Part shown: positions 1 through 11,400 of the stretch, piece after piece
Layout of the letters: the number at the start of each line of letters is the position of its first letter
Numbering within the stretch: position 1 is the stretch's first letter
Assembly (NCBI GenBank): GCA_039707655.1
Contig: CM077666.1
Location: forward strand, 282,399,166-282,463,165
From: Elymus sibiricus
Taxonomy: Eukaryota; Streptophyta; Magnoliopsida; Poales; Poaceae
Length of the DNA: 64,000 nt
Reading direction: 5' to 3'
Position numbers and translations under genes: made by a program
Notes under the pieces: generated by a model
What the model saw: the letters and a program-made list of their open reading frames with translations, nothing else
What the model was told of the DNA's origin: nothing
Database searches by the model: none

Positions 1-220
1 TTTTGCTCCAGTATTTTTTATATTTTCCAAAAATATTCTCCGTAAAGTTTTAGCCCATTCTGAGAACTTTTATTTCTGCATAAAAACGACACCATGGTAG
101 TTCTGCTGAAAACAGCATCAGTCCGGGTTAGTTCTAATAAAATCATACCAAAATAGTATAAAATTATTATAAACATGGCATGAATACTTCATAAATTATA
201 GATACGTTGGAGACGTATCA
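1..220 (-). repeat. 3' LTR of element A (first part; rest outside window)
   Basis: On the minus strand the LTR begins at 220 with TGATACGTCTCC and runs out of the window on the left. It aligns with 5310-5529 with only scattered substitutions. The polypurine tract lies directly to its right, which fixes it as the 3' LTR. Confidence 0.85.
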
Positions 221-234
221 GCATCCCCAAGCTT
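221..234 (-). promoter_or_regulatory. Polypurine tract of element A
   Basis: The minus strand reads AAGCTTGGGGATGC immediately before the LTR start, as expected for the plus-strand primer of a retrotransposon. Four similar tracts lie further inside the element, at about 2049, 2106, 2775 and 2833. Confidence 0.75.
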
Positions 235-2855
235 AATTCCTGCTCGTCCTCGAGTAGGTAAATGATAAAAGAAATAATTTATGAAGTGTGAATGCTAGCG
301 AGTGCATAAGTTTGATCAATGATAATTCCAATCACTTTTTCTAGCATCAATATAAACCATAAACAGTAGCTCATCTCAGAAAACTTCTCATGATCAAGTA
401 ACAAGCTATTCACATGTTAATGTATAGACCAGAAAGTTTTTTGAAAACTAACAAACCATATTCCTAGTCATCGAACAATTGCAATTCATCTTATTTTTAG
501 GAAGGGTCTATGTAAGAGCTTTGATTTAGCAAATTCCACATACTCAACTATTATATAGTCTTCCATGATTATTGACACTCAAAGCATATTTCTAGAACAA
601 ATAGCATCCATCAAACACAGAGAAAGATAGGGGCTTAATGTTTCGCCTCCCAACTTATTTATCATATAGATAATTGTCAACAATAATAATTCATGATCAA
701 ATATATTTGTGTGGATATATATGTCTAGATTATTCCCCAACACATGATGCTTGCCAAGAGAAAAAGGTGAAATATAGGAAGCGGTGAAGATCATTATGAC
801 TCTTGCATAAATGTAAGTACTAGAAAGTAAAAGATAGGCCCTTCGCAGAGGGAAGCATTGATTTGCAGAGGTGCCAGAGCTCGAGCTTTTAAAACAAGGA
901 TGAATAATAATTTTGAGCGATATGCTTTCATTGTCGACATAACAACCGAGAGATCTCGGTATCTTCTATGCTAGATACATTATAGGTGGTTCCCAAACAG
1001 AATGGTAAAGTTTTTTACTCCCCCTCCACCAATCAATCACACTCCACGGCGAGCCGAATCTACAGGTACCGTCCATACAAACAACAATCCTGGGGGAGTT
1101 TTGTTTCATTATATTTTGATTTGATTTTTGAGCATGGAACTGGGCATCCTGAATACCAGCCACTTTCTCGTGAATGATAGTGAATCAACACATATCGTGA
1201 GAATAACCCACCTAGCATGGAAGATACTAACAGCCCCTAGTCACTATATGAGCGATTCGGGCATACAAAATAGAATATTTTTTGAAGGTTTAGAGTTTGG
1301 CACATGCAAATTTACTTGGAATGGCAGGTAAATACCACATATAGGTAGATATGGTGGACTCTCATGGCAAAACTGGTTTAAGGGTGTTTGGATGCACAAG
1401 TAGTATTTCTACTTGGTGCGGAAGTGTTGGCTAGTATGAGGTGGAAGCAAGCACCACATGTTGGAGGATCCATAACAATATAACTTCTATACAAATATAC
1501 CCAAACATAACTCATTAAGTTGTCTTGTCCAATTTTCACTAATTTGCTCGAGTTTGAAAATAATTAATGAGCTCACAATCATAGAAGATGTCCAAGATAG
1601 TTTATTTATATGTGGAATCTCTCTTCCTTCAATATTCTTTCATGAATTGTTCAAGTGACCAATGCGGTGTTTGCTAACTTTCAATAAATTTTACCACCTA
1701 TACTTATTATGTGTGAAGTCATTACTCCCCATGGGATAAGTATATGAAGCATATTTAATTTCAGATTTATGATATTCAATTCATGCAACCATTTACTCAT
1801 AGGATAAAAGTGAAGCACGAGAGTGAATGACAAACTACTCCAAAAAGATATAAGTGAAGATCAATGCGTAGTCAACAATTAAATAACTATGTGAAGACTC
1901 TCTCATCTAAGAATTTCAGATCTTAAGTATTTTATTAAATAGCAAGCAAAATAAAAATAGCACTTCAAGAATAGCACGCATCATGTGAACGAATAAAAAT
2001 TTAGGCTCAATATAGGCTAATTGTTGATGAAGAGAGGTGGGATGCGTAGCATCCCCAAGCTTAGATGCTTGAGACTTCTTGAAATATTTACTTGGGGTGC
2101 CTTGGGCATCCCCAAGCTTGAGATTTTGTATCTCGTTCAATCCTCTCATATCCCGGTTTTACCTAGGTCTCAAAAACTTCATCCACACAAAACTCAAAAA
2201 GAATTCGTGAGATAGGTTAGTACACATAAGAATAAATCAACACTTTATGTACTGCCAAGACAAGTTGCACAATAATTTTCAAACATCATCTACTGTTTAC
2301 TATCGTTTCCACAATTTATATCTACCAATATAGGATATGGAAACTATAGGATAAGTAGATAACAAAACTATGACATCAATCTGTCCAAACAGAATAGTCT
2401 GTAGCAATCTATTAAACCAGTGTACTTATGTAACTCAAAAAATTATGAAAATTTGGGACATACTAAATAATTTATATGAAAACACTGTCTAAAATTTTCA
2501 GAAACTTTGCATGTTCCAGTAAAATATGAAAATTCAAACACTACATTAAAAGTTTCTGTTTTTTACACAGCACACATCAAACATGCAATGCAAGCATCCT
2601 AAGACAATTCTTGGAACTTTTTATTGAAAAACAAGATTATGAATAACACCTAACAGAAAATAACAAAATATAATGATGATCCAAGCAAAGCACATATTAT
2701 GTGATGAATAAAAATATAGCTCTAAGTAAGATATACCGATAATGTTGAAGACGAAAGAGGGGATGCCTTCCGGGGCATGCCCAAGCTTAGACGCTTGAGT
2801 CTTCCTTGAATATTACATTGGGGATGCCTTGGGCATCCCCAAGCTTAGGTTCTTG
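235..2855 (-). other. Noncoding 3' domain of element A with a block shared with D and E
   Basis: No convincing reading frame is present. About 830-1440 closely matches 30790-31375 of element E and, on the opposite strand, 40900-41235 of element D. Shared landmarks are a palindromic CCTTCGCAGAGGGAAGCA stretch, a pyrimidine-rich CTCCCCCTCCACCA stretch and a TAGGTAGATATGGTGGAC stretch. Four internal copies of the polypurine-like AAGCTTGGGG motif lie at 2049-2846. Conservation between families with different proteins suggests a cis-acting RNA or priming role (inference). Confidence 0.7.
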
Positions 2856-3045
2856 TCACTCCTTGTTCTCCTTATATCGGTGTCTCACCCAAAACTTGAA
2901 AACTTCAATCACACAAAACTCTTTACATTTACTTTTCCGTCTTTTCTTCTTCTTCACCACATTATGTGTGGGTTTATTTAATTCCTCCAAGCTTCTTTTT
3001 GAAGAGGTTGGTTGAATAAAAAGCTCCTCATCGTTACCTGATTCA

Positions 3046-3765
3046 TCATAAGAAAAAAATAGGAGGATATTGGGAAACCTCTTCCCCTTCATTAGTATTC
3101 TCTTCATCTTCTATTTGGTTTCTTGTCTTTAAGTAATTGGCAATATAAGGATTCTCAATGCAATTTACCACGCCATACATATAGATTTCATTTAGATCAA
3201 AATCAATCATTTTCATGAGAACCCAAGCTGGAACATCCTTAGTTTTATGTTTCATTTCTTCATACGCCAAAAATAGACTAAGTTCATTATGATGCTCAAG
3301 GGTAATGAGGTTATCACAATATTTGAACAAAATTTGATCATGAAATAATTCACATTGGAAATTAAAATGACCACTTTCATTGCAAAGTTCACAAGGACGG
3401 CAAAAAATATTAAGTCTTTCAGCACAAACATATAGCCTCTCTTGCAACCATTTAGTTTCTAAATACTTATGCCTCTTACAAAATCTATCTTCCCTTTTAG
3501 GCATGTCTTCACAAACTCTATGCACTCCACAAAAATTGACATGCTTATAAGAAATCTTTTTATCATGACTAGTGCAATCATCATTAATACTATGGATATT
3601 CAAAGAATTCATACTAACAACATTGCAATCATGCTCATCACTCAAAGATTTAGTGCCAAACATTTTAATAACTTCTTCTTCTAACACTTGAGCCCAATTT
3701 TCCTTTCCATCATTTTCACGAAAGACATTAAAAAGATGAAGCATATGAGGCAACCTCAATTCCAT
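3046..3765 (-). CDS. Gag-like ORF with CCHC zinc knuckle (element A)
   Basis: This 239-residue frame starts about 100 bp after the primer-binding site, at the first ATG in the leader. It is not a recognised enzyme. Residues 125-138 form a C-x2-C-x4-H-x4-C zinc knuckle, the RNA-binding motif of retroelement Gag proteins, and the tail is acidic. The first 58 or so residues resemble the start of the element G ORF (MELRL...NVFREN...SMNSLNIH), but the rest differs. It ends at an A7 run (about 3053-3059). A second minus frame (3107-2856), rich in Lys/Arg, starts across that run, so the original protein was probably about 65 residues longer and was cut by a slip in the homopolymer. The role is most likely nucleic-acid binding or packaging. 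Confidence 0.65.
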   Translation of the reverse strand: MELRLPHMLHLFNVFRENDGKENWAQVLEEEVIKMFGTKSLSDEHDCNVVSMNSLNIHSINDDCTSHDKKISYKHVNFCGVHRVCEDMPKREDRFCKRHKYLETKWLQERLYVCAERLNIFCRPCELCNESGHFNFQCELFHDQILFKYCDNLITLEHHNELSLFLAYEEMKHKTKDVPAWVLMKMIDFDLNEIYMYGVVNCIENPYIANYLKTRNQIEDEENTNEGEEVSQYPPIFFL

Positions 3766-3866
3766 ATTTTTTTTGTAGTTTTCTTTTATGAAACCAAACT
3801 AGTGAAAAACAAGAAACTAAATGATTTAATTGCAAGATCTAAGGATATACCTTCAAGCACTCACCT

Positions 3867-3883
3867 CCCCGGCAATGACGCCA
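3867..3883 (-). promoter_or_regulatory. Primer-binding site of element A (tRNA-Asp type)
   Basis: The minus strand reads TGGCGTCATTGCCGGGG, ten bases after the LTR end. It matches the 3' end of plant tRNA-Asp with a couple of mismatches. Elements D and E carry the closer version TGGCGCCGTTG. Confidence 0.8.
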
Positions 3884-3893
3884 GAAAAGAGCT

Positions 3894-5529
3894 TGCTGTC
3901 TACTATGCAACCTTCTTCTTGTAGACTCGTGTTGGGCCTCCAAGCGCAGAGTTTTGTAGGACAGTAGCAAATTTCTCTCAAGTGGATGACCTAAGGTTTA
4001 TCAATCCATGGGAGGCATAGGATAAAGATGGTCTCTCTTAAACAACCCTGCAAACAAATAACAAATAGTCTCTTGTGTCCCCAACACACTCAATACAATG
4101 GTAAATTGTATAGGTGCACTAGTTCGGCGAAGAGATGGTGATACAAGTGTAATATGGATGGTAGATATAGGTTTTTGTAGTCTGAAAATAAAAAAACAGC
4201 AAGGTAACTAATGATAAAAGTGAGCACAAACGGTATTGCAATGCTTGGAAACAAGGCCTAGGGTTCATACTTTCACTAGTGCAAGTTCTCTCAACAATAC
4301 TGACATCGTTGAATCATATGTAAATCCCTCACGTGCGACAAAGAGTTCACTCCAAAGTCACAAATAGCGGAAAACAAACGAAGAAATTATTGTAGGGTAT
4401 GAAACCACCTCAAAGTTATCTTTTCCGATCAATCTTGTGAGCTATCCCTATAAGTGTCACGAACAGCCCTAGAGTTCGTACTAAAATAACACCTTAAGAT
4501 ACACATCAACCAAAACCCTAATGTCACCTAGATACTCCAATGTCACCATGAGTACCCATGGGCTTGATTATACGATATGCATCACCCAATTTCAGATTCA
4601 TCATGTTTAATCCAACACAAAGAACTTCAAATAGTGCCTAAAAGTTTCTACTGGAGAGTCAAGATGAAAACGTGTGCCAACCCTTATGCATAGATTCCCA
4701 AGGTCACAGAACCCGCAAGTTGATCACAAAAACATACATCAAGTGGATCAATAGAACATCCCATTGTCACCACGGATATCCCATCACAAGACATACATCA
4801 AGTGTTCTCAAATCCTTTAATGACTCAATCCGATAAGAAACTTCAAAGGGAAAACTCAATTCATCACAAGAAGATAGAGAGGGGAAAACTCCATATGATT
4901 CATCTATATTAATAAAGCTCACGGTACATCAAGATCGTGTCATCTCAAGAACACAAGAGAGAGAGAGATCAAACACATAGCTACTAGTACATACCCTCAG
5001 CCCCAAGGGTGAACTACTCCCTCCTCGTCATGGAGACCGCCAGGATGATGAAGATGGCCTCTGGTGATGGTTTCCAACTCCGGCAGGGTGCCGGAATGGG
5101 CTCCCGATTGGTTTTTCATGGCTATAGAGACTTGCAGCAGTGGAACTCCTGATCTAGGTTTCTTTCTGGGGGTTTTGGTATTCATAGGAATTTTTGGTGT
5201 CGGTCTCACATCAAGGGGACTCCCGAGGGGCCCACAAGCCAGGGGGCGCATCCTAGGGGAGGGCGCCCCTTAGGCTTGTGGCTGCCTAGGGACTCCTCTC
5301 CGGTATCTTTTTGCTCCAGTATTTTTTATATTTTCCAAAAATATTCTTCGTAAATTTTCAGCCCATTCCGAGAACTTTTATTTCTGCACAAAAAATGACA
5401 CCATGGTAGTTCTGCTGAAAATAGCATCAGTCCGGGTTAGTTCTAATAAAATCATACCAAAATCATATAAAATTCTTGTAAACGTGGCATGAATACTTCA
5501 TAAATTATAGATACGTTGGAGACGTATCA
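3894..5529 (-). repeat. 5' LTR of element A (1636 bp)
   Basis: It starts (minus) at 5529 with TGATACGTCTCC and ends at 3894 with GACAGCA, followed by the primer-binding site. A GC-rich palindrome (5232-5281, arms CCACAAGCC/GGCTTGTGG) lies just upstream of a TATA-like TATGAATA (about 5183-5190). The downstream two thirds resemble the LTR of element G, including the CT-rich run near 4955 and the repeated text about days and ATG-rich steps around 4300-4850. The first 300 or so bases are unlike G. Confidence 0.8.
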
Positions 5530-7069
5530 TCCAGTCACCGGGAAGGATCGTCAAGGGAGGCCTTGGCTTTGCCCCCGCAAGCTGGAGGTCACGCCTGATG
5601 AGGGGCACCGAAAATCCGGGCCCGAGGCCCCCCAGGGATGGCTCGGACCCGAGTACGGGTACCTCCTCACATGCAGTCACACGGCTCGCGAGGCATGAGG
5701 CCACTACGGGCCCAGTGCTTTCGGAAGGGGGAGGCGGAAGTGTGCTCTTTCCTTCGTCAGGAACGGACCTGAGGAGCAAAGATTCAGAGGTGCACATCAT
5801 GCGGGAATCAAGGGAAGTCGGGCACTTACTCATCTATGGCGATCCACTTCCTCTTCTTTAGGACCCTCAGAGATGGGCCGTTGCGGCCCCCGAGCTCTTT
5901 CCTCGTTTGGCGTGCGCGGAGCCCAGGGGTCGGCTCACTGACGCCTGGCGCACGGCACCCTACGGCAGGGACAGCGATCGTGCCTTTGGGTGTGGCGTCA
6001 GCTTCGTTGCTTGGAGGGGCGGAGGCGGACGCTTGAGGGGCGCGCGGCTCAGGGCGCCCCTTCGAAGTCGCGGGAGTGGTGCTGACCTCAGGGCCCCCAG
6101 GGACTGGGGCCACCAAGAGGGGGTTGTGGCGAGGTCCCACGTGGTCCTTGGGAAGCAGCCCCCACTCGTCCAAGGGCGGCATCGTCAGGGCAAAGGCTCC
6201 CCCGTTTGGATGATTGTACAAGGGGAGCCCTCCCGGAGGAAGTGCGGCGGGTTCTCCGTTGGTCAAGAGGTGAAGCACCTCGCGCAGCATGCTGGAAGGA
6301 AGGGAAGGACCTGAAGCCTCAGGGCGTTGTCGGGGTCGGTAAAGGTCCACATGGGGCGAGAGTGGCGCTGGAGGGGAGCGATTCACCGACGGATGAACTC
6401 CCTCACCACCATCGCCATCGTCACACCCGCCTTCTTCAGGTCGACCAACCTGGCCGTAACCCATGTGAGCTGCGGGCCGACAAGCTTCGCCTGCTCCCAA
6501 CCGGGGCTCGGCTCCGCGGGGGCTGCTGGAGTTTGGAGCAAGGGGCTGTATGCGGTGGCGTCAACATACACCAACTGCCTTCGGAAGCCCTCTGCGTTCG
6601 GAGAAGCTCGACATCGAGGACCGCGCCCGCCGTGGCGTCCGCCGCTCGGAGCAACACGCACCGCGAGCACTGCCCGCCGGCGACCATCTGGAGGGAGAAG
6701 AAGTGGCGAAGCAGAGCCACGGACGGGGAGATGCCCACGAAGGCCTCGCACAAAAACGCAAAGGCAGAGAAGAGGACGATGGACCCAGGGTCGAGATGCA
6801 ATGCATGGACCTAGTAGTGCGTGAGCACGACATTGAAGAAGTCTAAAAATGGCGGCAGCAAGCTAGAGAAGAGGGCATGGAGATGAAGGAGGATGTTGGT
6901 GGCCTCCAGATCAATTGGAAGCCGAGAGGTGGGTCAGATCTTCGTCACCTCCCACTCGTTGGTATCCGCGGCGATCGCCTGCCGGACCTTGTCAAGCCCT
7001 TTGAGATTGAGCACGGAGCTGGGGCTCCGACGACATCGAGGTCCTGCCCCTCTTCTTCTTGGGAACCAT
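5530..7069 (-). pseudogene. Antisense ORF of element B, putative gypsy-type transposon domain (PF04195-like), broken
   Basis: Read from 7069 leftward, it starts MVPKKKRGR, a basic start like a nuclear signal. It continues with the helical segment ILLHLHALFSSLLPPFLDFF, then HALHLDPGSIVLFSAFAFLCEAF, which I recognise as the putative gypsy-type transposon domain common in grass retroelements. The C-terminal half (6500-5830) is Pro/Ala-rich. At least two frameshifts (near 7000 and 6600) and several stops break it. The first exon ends at 5830 in KKRKWIAIDE followed by GTAAGT, and a likely second exon follows at about 5790-5530 until element A cuts in. Antisense genes of this kind are known in Tat-lineage elements (Grande, RIRE2 relatives). 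Their role is not established. Confidence 0.65.
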
Positions 7070-7353
7070 GGCGGAGGGGCAGATTGGAGCAAGCGCGCAA
7101 GATCCGGCGAGGAAGGTCCGAGCTTGCGGAGGAAGGAGGAGCAGAAGACAGGCGCGAGGCGGGACAATGATGGCTCTGCTGTGTGCGCCAGGTTTTTGTC
7201 AGCAAGGGTAGTTGCCGAGGTGACGTGGGGAAGTGAAGGCGTCCGTGTCTCATCGTGCGTCCCGCGTCGAGCCTGGCTCACAGGCGATTGGAGCCCATGG
7301 CGCTCCGGCCTTCCTTCCTTGGCTTCGCCCCGAAGCCAACCCGAGCGCACCTT

Positions 7354-7368
7354 GGGCCCGGGGGCTAC
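7354..7368 (+). promoter_or_regulatory. Polypurine tract of element B
   Basis: GGGCCCGGGGGCTAC sits directly before the LTR. The same tract, in inverted orientation, precedes the 3' LTR of element I at 58358-58372. Confidence 0.7.
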
Positions 7369-8240
7369 TTTCGGTGTTCTGGGATCGGGGGTACCCAGAC
7401 CTGCCTGCTTGCGGCCCAGCATGTGGCCCACCTCGACGGCCTAGTATGGCCTGGCAGCAAACTCCCCAAGACAAGACACTCGCGAGGGCCTAGCCTCGCG
7501 AGGTGAACAACGCCAAGACCCCCAGGGGAGTGGCCTCCCTAGGCTGCCTCCCGAGGAGCGAAGACTCCTATGCAGGTACCCGGCCTCATGAGGCTAGGAT
7601 GACATGAGCCATGACGACCAAGGCCAGGCGGACACCAGCGGGCGCAGAGGGGACAATTTTCTCTTTGGTGCTAAGGAGGCATGGACATACGCGGGTTCCC
7701 AAGGAATCCCCCAAAGGTTCCCATTCTAGTGCAACAAGACCAAGACCACGGGCTCGGCAGGGCGGATATCATCACCGAGCCCACCTCTGTGTCATGCCCA
7801 GAAGCTTTGCAGGCGAAGACCACCTTTAGTCAGGATAAGATGTACCTCTTGTCCCCTTTCATAATTGTCCGTTGTGGGGATCCCTTCCCGCCTGTGCGAT
7901 AAGGGAGGAGGACCAAGGCCACTATAAATAGGGACTAGCCTCCACCGTAGGGAGGGATCGATCCATCCTCACCTCAAAGCCCTCGCGAGGTCGCTCTGCC
8001 ACTATACCAGTTCATCCCCAACCTCCTCGTGAGGCCAATCCACAAAAACCAGGAGTAGGGTCTTACACCGCAAGGTGGCCCGAACCTGGGTAAATCCCTG
8101 TGTTCATCTTCTTGTTCGCTCGCACGCATTTGGCAAGGCAAGGCTGCGGGGCTGCAAGCTTAAGGCTAGAGCTGATTGAGATCTTCGCACATGCCCCAGA
8201 GTTCAAACCTTCTTGGGTCCGCGGAGCCCGGATTTCGACA
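7369..8240 (+). repeat. 3' LTR of element B (872 bp) with TATA box
   Basis: It starts TTTCGGTG (the family norm is TGTCGG, so the terminal TG has mutated) and ends GATTTCGACA at 8240. The promoter box CTATAAATA is at 7922-7930, in the same context as 61243-61251 in element J. The body is rich in CCTCGCGAGG-like short palindromes. Confidence 0.75.
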
Positions 8241-8310
8241 CCCTTACTTCTACCGGCTTAATAATTGTGATCCGCCATGCGTTTTCAGCTAATGTATAGA
8301 CTCTGGCTCT

Positions 8311-8318
8311 TTATAAAG
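8311..8318 (+). promoter_or_regulatory. Candidate TATA box of the antisense gene in element C
   Basis: TTATAAAG lies 94 bp before the ATG at 8405. The antisense gene of element I has CTATAAAC 95 bp before its ATG. The position suggests that the antisense gene has its own promoter, separate from the LTR. Confidence 0.5.
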
Positions 8319-8404
8319 TAGCCTTTCCATTGCAGATACCTAGATCTTTTTATTTGAACCATTTATTTAAGCCACCACTTTTTTCTTTATCCAGGCGACT
8401 CATT

Positions 8405-11400
8405 ATGTCGGAGTCAAAATCCTGCAATTGGGTGGCCACTCAAGTTTCTAACATTCACCTTAAAGATTATGAGGAATATGGGTTTTTGCTGCCTCAAAAC
8501 GTGGTTGGTAGGCGAGTTGTCCTTGGAGAGGTACTCCCAAACCCTGAGGAGGGAGAAGTGGTGATATTCTTGGATCACCTTCAAAGGGTTTTTTCACCTC
8601 CCGGGTCAAAATTATTACGAGACGTTTTTACACTTTTTCCATCGCCACCCTCAAGACCTGGGCCCTAACTACATATCGAACCTCTGCCAGTTCCAAGTAT
8701 TTTGCAAGGTCTATATTCAAATGGAACCCACTGTCTCCCTCTTCAGGGAGTTCTTCTATTTGAACCGACAGACAGAGTGTGCAGACGGTCCCGGCTTAGA
8801 ACTTGGTAGAGTCTCAATCCAGAGGCAGAAAGATGTCCTTTTTCCTGCCGCCACCCTACCAAGCCACCCCAAAGGATGGAATAAGACTTGGTTTTAATGT
8901 CGGAACACTGCCCCTGCAAACGAAAATCCCCTGTCGGGTTATAGGCCCAACCGCCTCCCCATGGATCTTGAACTTCCTGGTTGGTCTCCTCAAGAGGAAC
9001 GCTCCCAACACGCCCACATTTATCCAAAGTTGTGGGCTCTGCTAGCCAATGGGCTAACTGGGGTCGACTTAACCCGATGTTGGGTATCTTGGAGGATTCT
9101 GCCGTTAAGTCTACGCAATGGCTTAATGTGCGCTTATTCTCGCGACTTGAATGGCGCTCAACGGTACAACAATTTTTCCTTGGAGGCCGGCAAAATAAAC
9201 CGGATTGTGAAGAAACTGCTAGGTGAATACTAGGAGACTTGCAGCAAGGACGGGTTGAAACCTTTCTACGCCCTTAACCCGGCTCCTCCGGTATAAAACC
9301 TTTAAAATCTTAATCCGGCTTTTTGAACAAACTTTGAGCCTTTGCGTACTTGCTCTGACTGTTTAATTTTGCAGGCTACATCTTCTTTCTGGAGTAGGAG
9401 ACGCATCAAGACCGTAGCTAACAAGCCCAAAGCCGCCCCGAGCTAGAAGAAAAATAAGGCGGCTGCTGATGGGCCATCTCACATGGATGAAACAACTGCC
9501 ACTGATACTCGATCAGAGGTAAATTTACTTTTTTGTTTGTATCTCATTGAATCTATCTGATGCCTCTTCTTCTTAGGGCAATGTTGAAACAAGCCGTGCG
9601 GGTGATGTTGAGGTAATTTCCATCTCTTCCGACTCAGGACCTTTGCCCCCATTGAAAACAAGGCGGGTTGTTCGGAAGGTAGGCTTTTCCCACCCGGACG
9701 CTCATCTGGACCCTCACTTTGTTTTGAAGAAAACCCAGCACCAGTCTAGACGTCAAACCCGAAGTGGGAGTGGCGAGCTTGTTGAGGGTTTACCTGATAA
9801 GTCAGTCGCCTGGAAACGACCAGCCAAGGTACTTAATATTTCAGTCCTCTAAGGAAATTCTGACTTGCTATGTCAATCTTTTGATTCCTATGCCTTGGTT
9901 TATCAGGAGTCACCACCTTTGTCAGATGACTCAACTGCGTCCAAACCGGCACCCTTTGTTATCAATCACGGGTAAATTTCTCATCATTTTGCCTATTAGA
10001 GTAGATTATTGTCTCTTCCCACACTTCATATTATACTTTTTAACTTGGCAGGGCCAAAGCCAAGAAAAGGAAGACCGACGGGTCTTCTGTTAACCTTGAG
10101 GCCCCTGAGCCGGAGATTCCTGATTTGGCGGCTCCTGAAGTTCATGTTGATCATCCTGAAGACCCTCAGGAGATCCCAAATGATTTACCTCCTCCATCTG
10201 AACCAACCAAGACTGACACCGCAATTGTTGAAGCTACATCAGCAGTTAACCTTGACTCGCCCAATCCTTTAGTAACGAACAAAGATGCCCCTGAGGTTGT
10301 TATTACTGGAATGGGTTATACTGCTCGTGAGATTTCCAGTGTGTTGACAAAATTTACTGCTAAAGATGAAGCAGTACTACAAGAAAAGGGAAAGTCCAAA
10401 TTGGAGCTTCCAAATTATGAGAACTTTAGCATTGAAGACCTTCATGCTGCTTGTTTAGACCACCTAGCTACAAGCCATGAGATGGAAATCGGCCTTGTTA
10501 GCACGATGAAAAATAAATACGAGGTATGTTCTCCTTTATATACTCACATCATATATCCTTTTGTAGCCCTAAGGCCCAGCTTTGTCTTTTTAAGATAAGA
10601 TAGGCCTTGCGAATGTTGACTGACTCAACCTGTATCCCCCAAGGGCAGGCTCATCTGCTTGAGATGAGTTGGGTCTTTTTAATAACTTTGAAGAACTTTG
10701 ACCTGTAGCCCCCAAGGGCCGGCTCATCTGCTTGAGATGAGTCGGTTCTTTTTAATAACTTTGAAGAACTTCGACCTATAGCCCCCAAGCGCCAGCTCAT
10801 CTCCTTGAGATAAGTCGGGTCTTGTTCACATTTTCAAATGTCAAAAAGAGTTGAGATAATTAGCCCCCAAGTGCCAAATATATTGCTTGCAATTTGCTTG
10901 GGACTTGACATAGACTTATCTATAATGTAGGAAGCTTTGAAAACAGCTGAATCCAGCGTGGCCAGCCTAAAAAGGACAAACCTCCCAGGAAAAAGTTGAA
11001 GAAAAACTTCACCTCTCGTTGATTGAACTGGAAAGCGCCAAGACTGGCTTTTTAAAGGAGAAGAAATCCTTTGAAACTGAAAAGGCGACTCTGCTGAAAC
11101 GTGCAGAGAATGCTGAGGGCCAGCTCAAACCCATCACCGAAGAGCTGTCTGGGTTGAAGCGGCACATTGCCTAGATGACAAAGGCTATTTTTGGTAGGTA
11201 TATAAACTCTTGTATTCTTGAAATATAGATATAATGCACCCGACGACTCATGCATGGATTTTATTTTGCAGGCCCCCGTACTAGCAGCTTTTATGATAAT
11301 AGCCTGCTGATGCTTAAGGCAGTTTATTCCCTAACAGAGCAACCTTATGCTGGGAGCCATCTTGCAATCAAGGCAACGATGGGGGATAAGCAGCCCTTAA

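Larger units (their letters stand above)
1..5529 (-). mobile_element. Element A: Athila-lineage gypsy retrotransposon without pol, cut by left window edge
   Basis: Bases 1-220 and about 5310-5529 are near-identical and both end in a TGATACGT...ACGTATC terminus on the minus strand, so they are the two LTRs of one minus-strand element. The internal part (221-3893) holds a tRNA-Asp-type primer-binding site, one gag-like frame and a long noncoding 3' domain. No protease, reverse transcriptase or integrase is visible in 3.7 kb, so the element is non-autonomous. It interrupts the antisense gene of element B at 5530. The layout resembles the Sabrina/WHAM group of wheat repeats; that family name is from memory and uncertain. 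Confidence 0.8.
5530..8240 (+). mobile_element. Element B: 3' end of a Tat-lineage gypsy retrotransposon
   Basis: What remains is an antisense gene (minus), a polypurine tract and a complete 3' LTR. The 5' part lies beyond element A, to the left of the window. The LTR is of the same family as those of I and J (872, 851 and 832 bp; same start TGTCGG-type, same TATA region, same end CCGACA-type). The next bases, from 8241, belong to element C, so B inserted into C. Confidence 0.75.

Noticed and set aside
5826..6846. Overlapping plus-strand ORFs of 100-200 residues
   Set aside because: They mirror the decayed antisense gene of element B on the minus strand and have no recognisable features.
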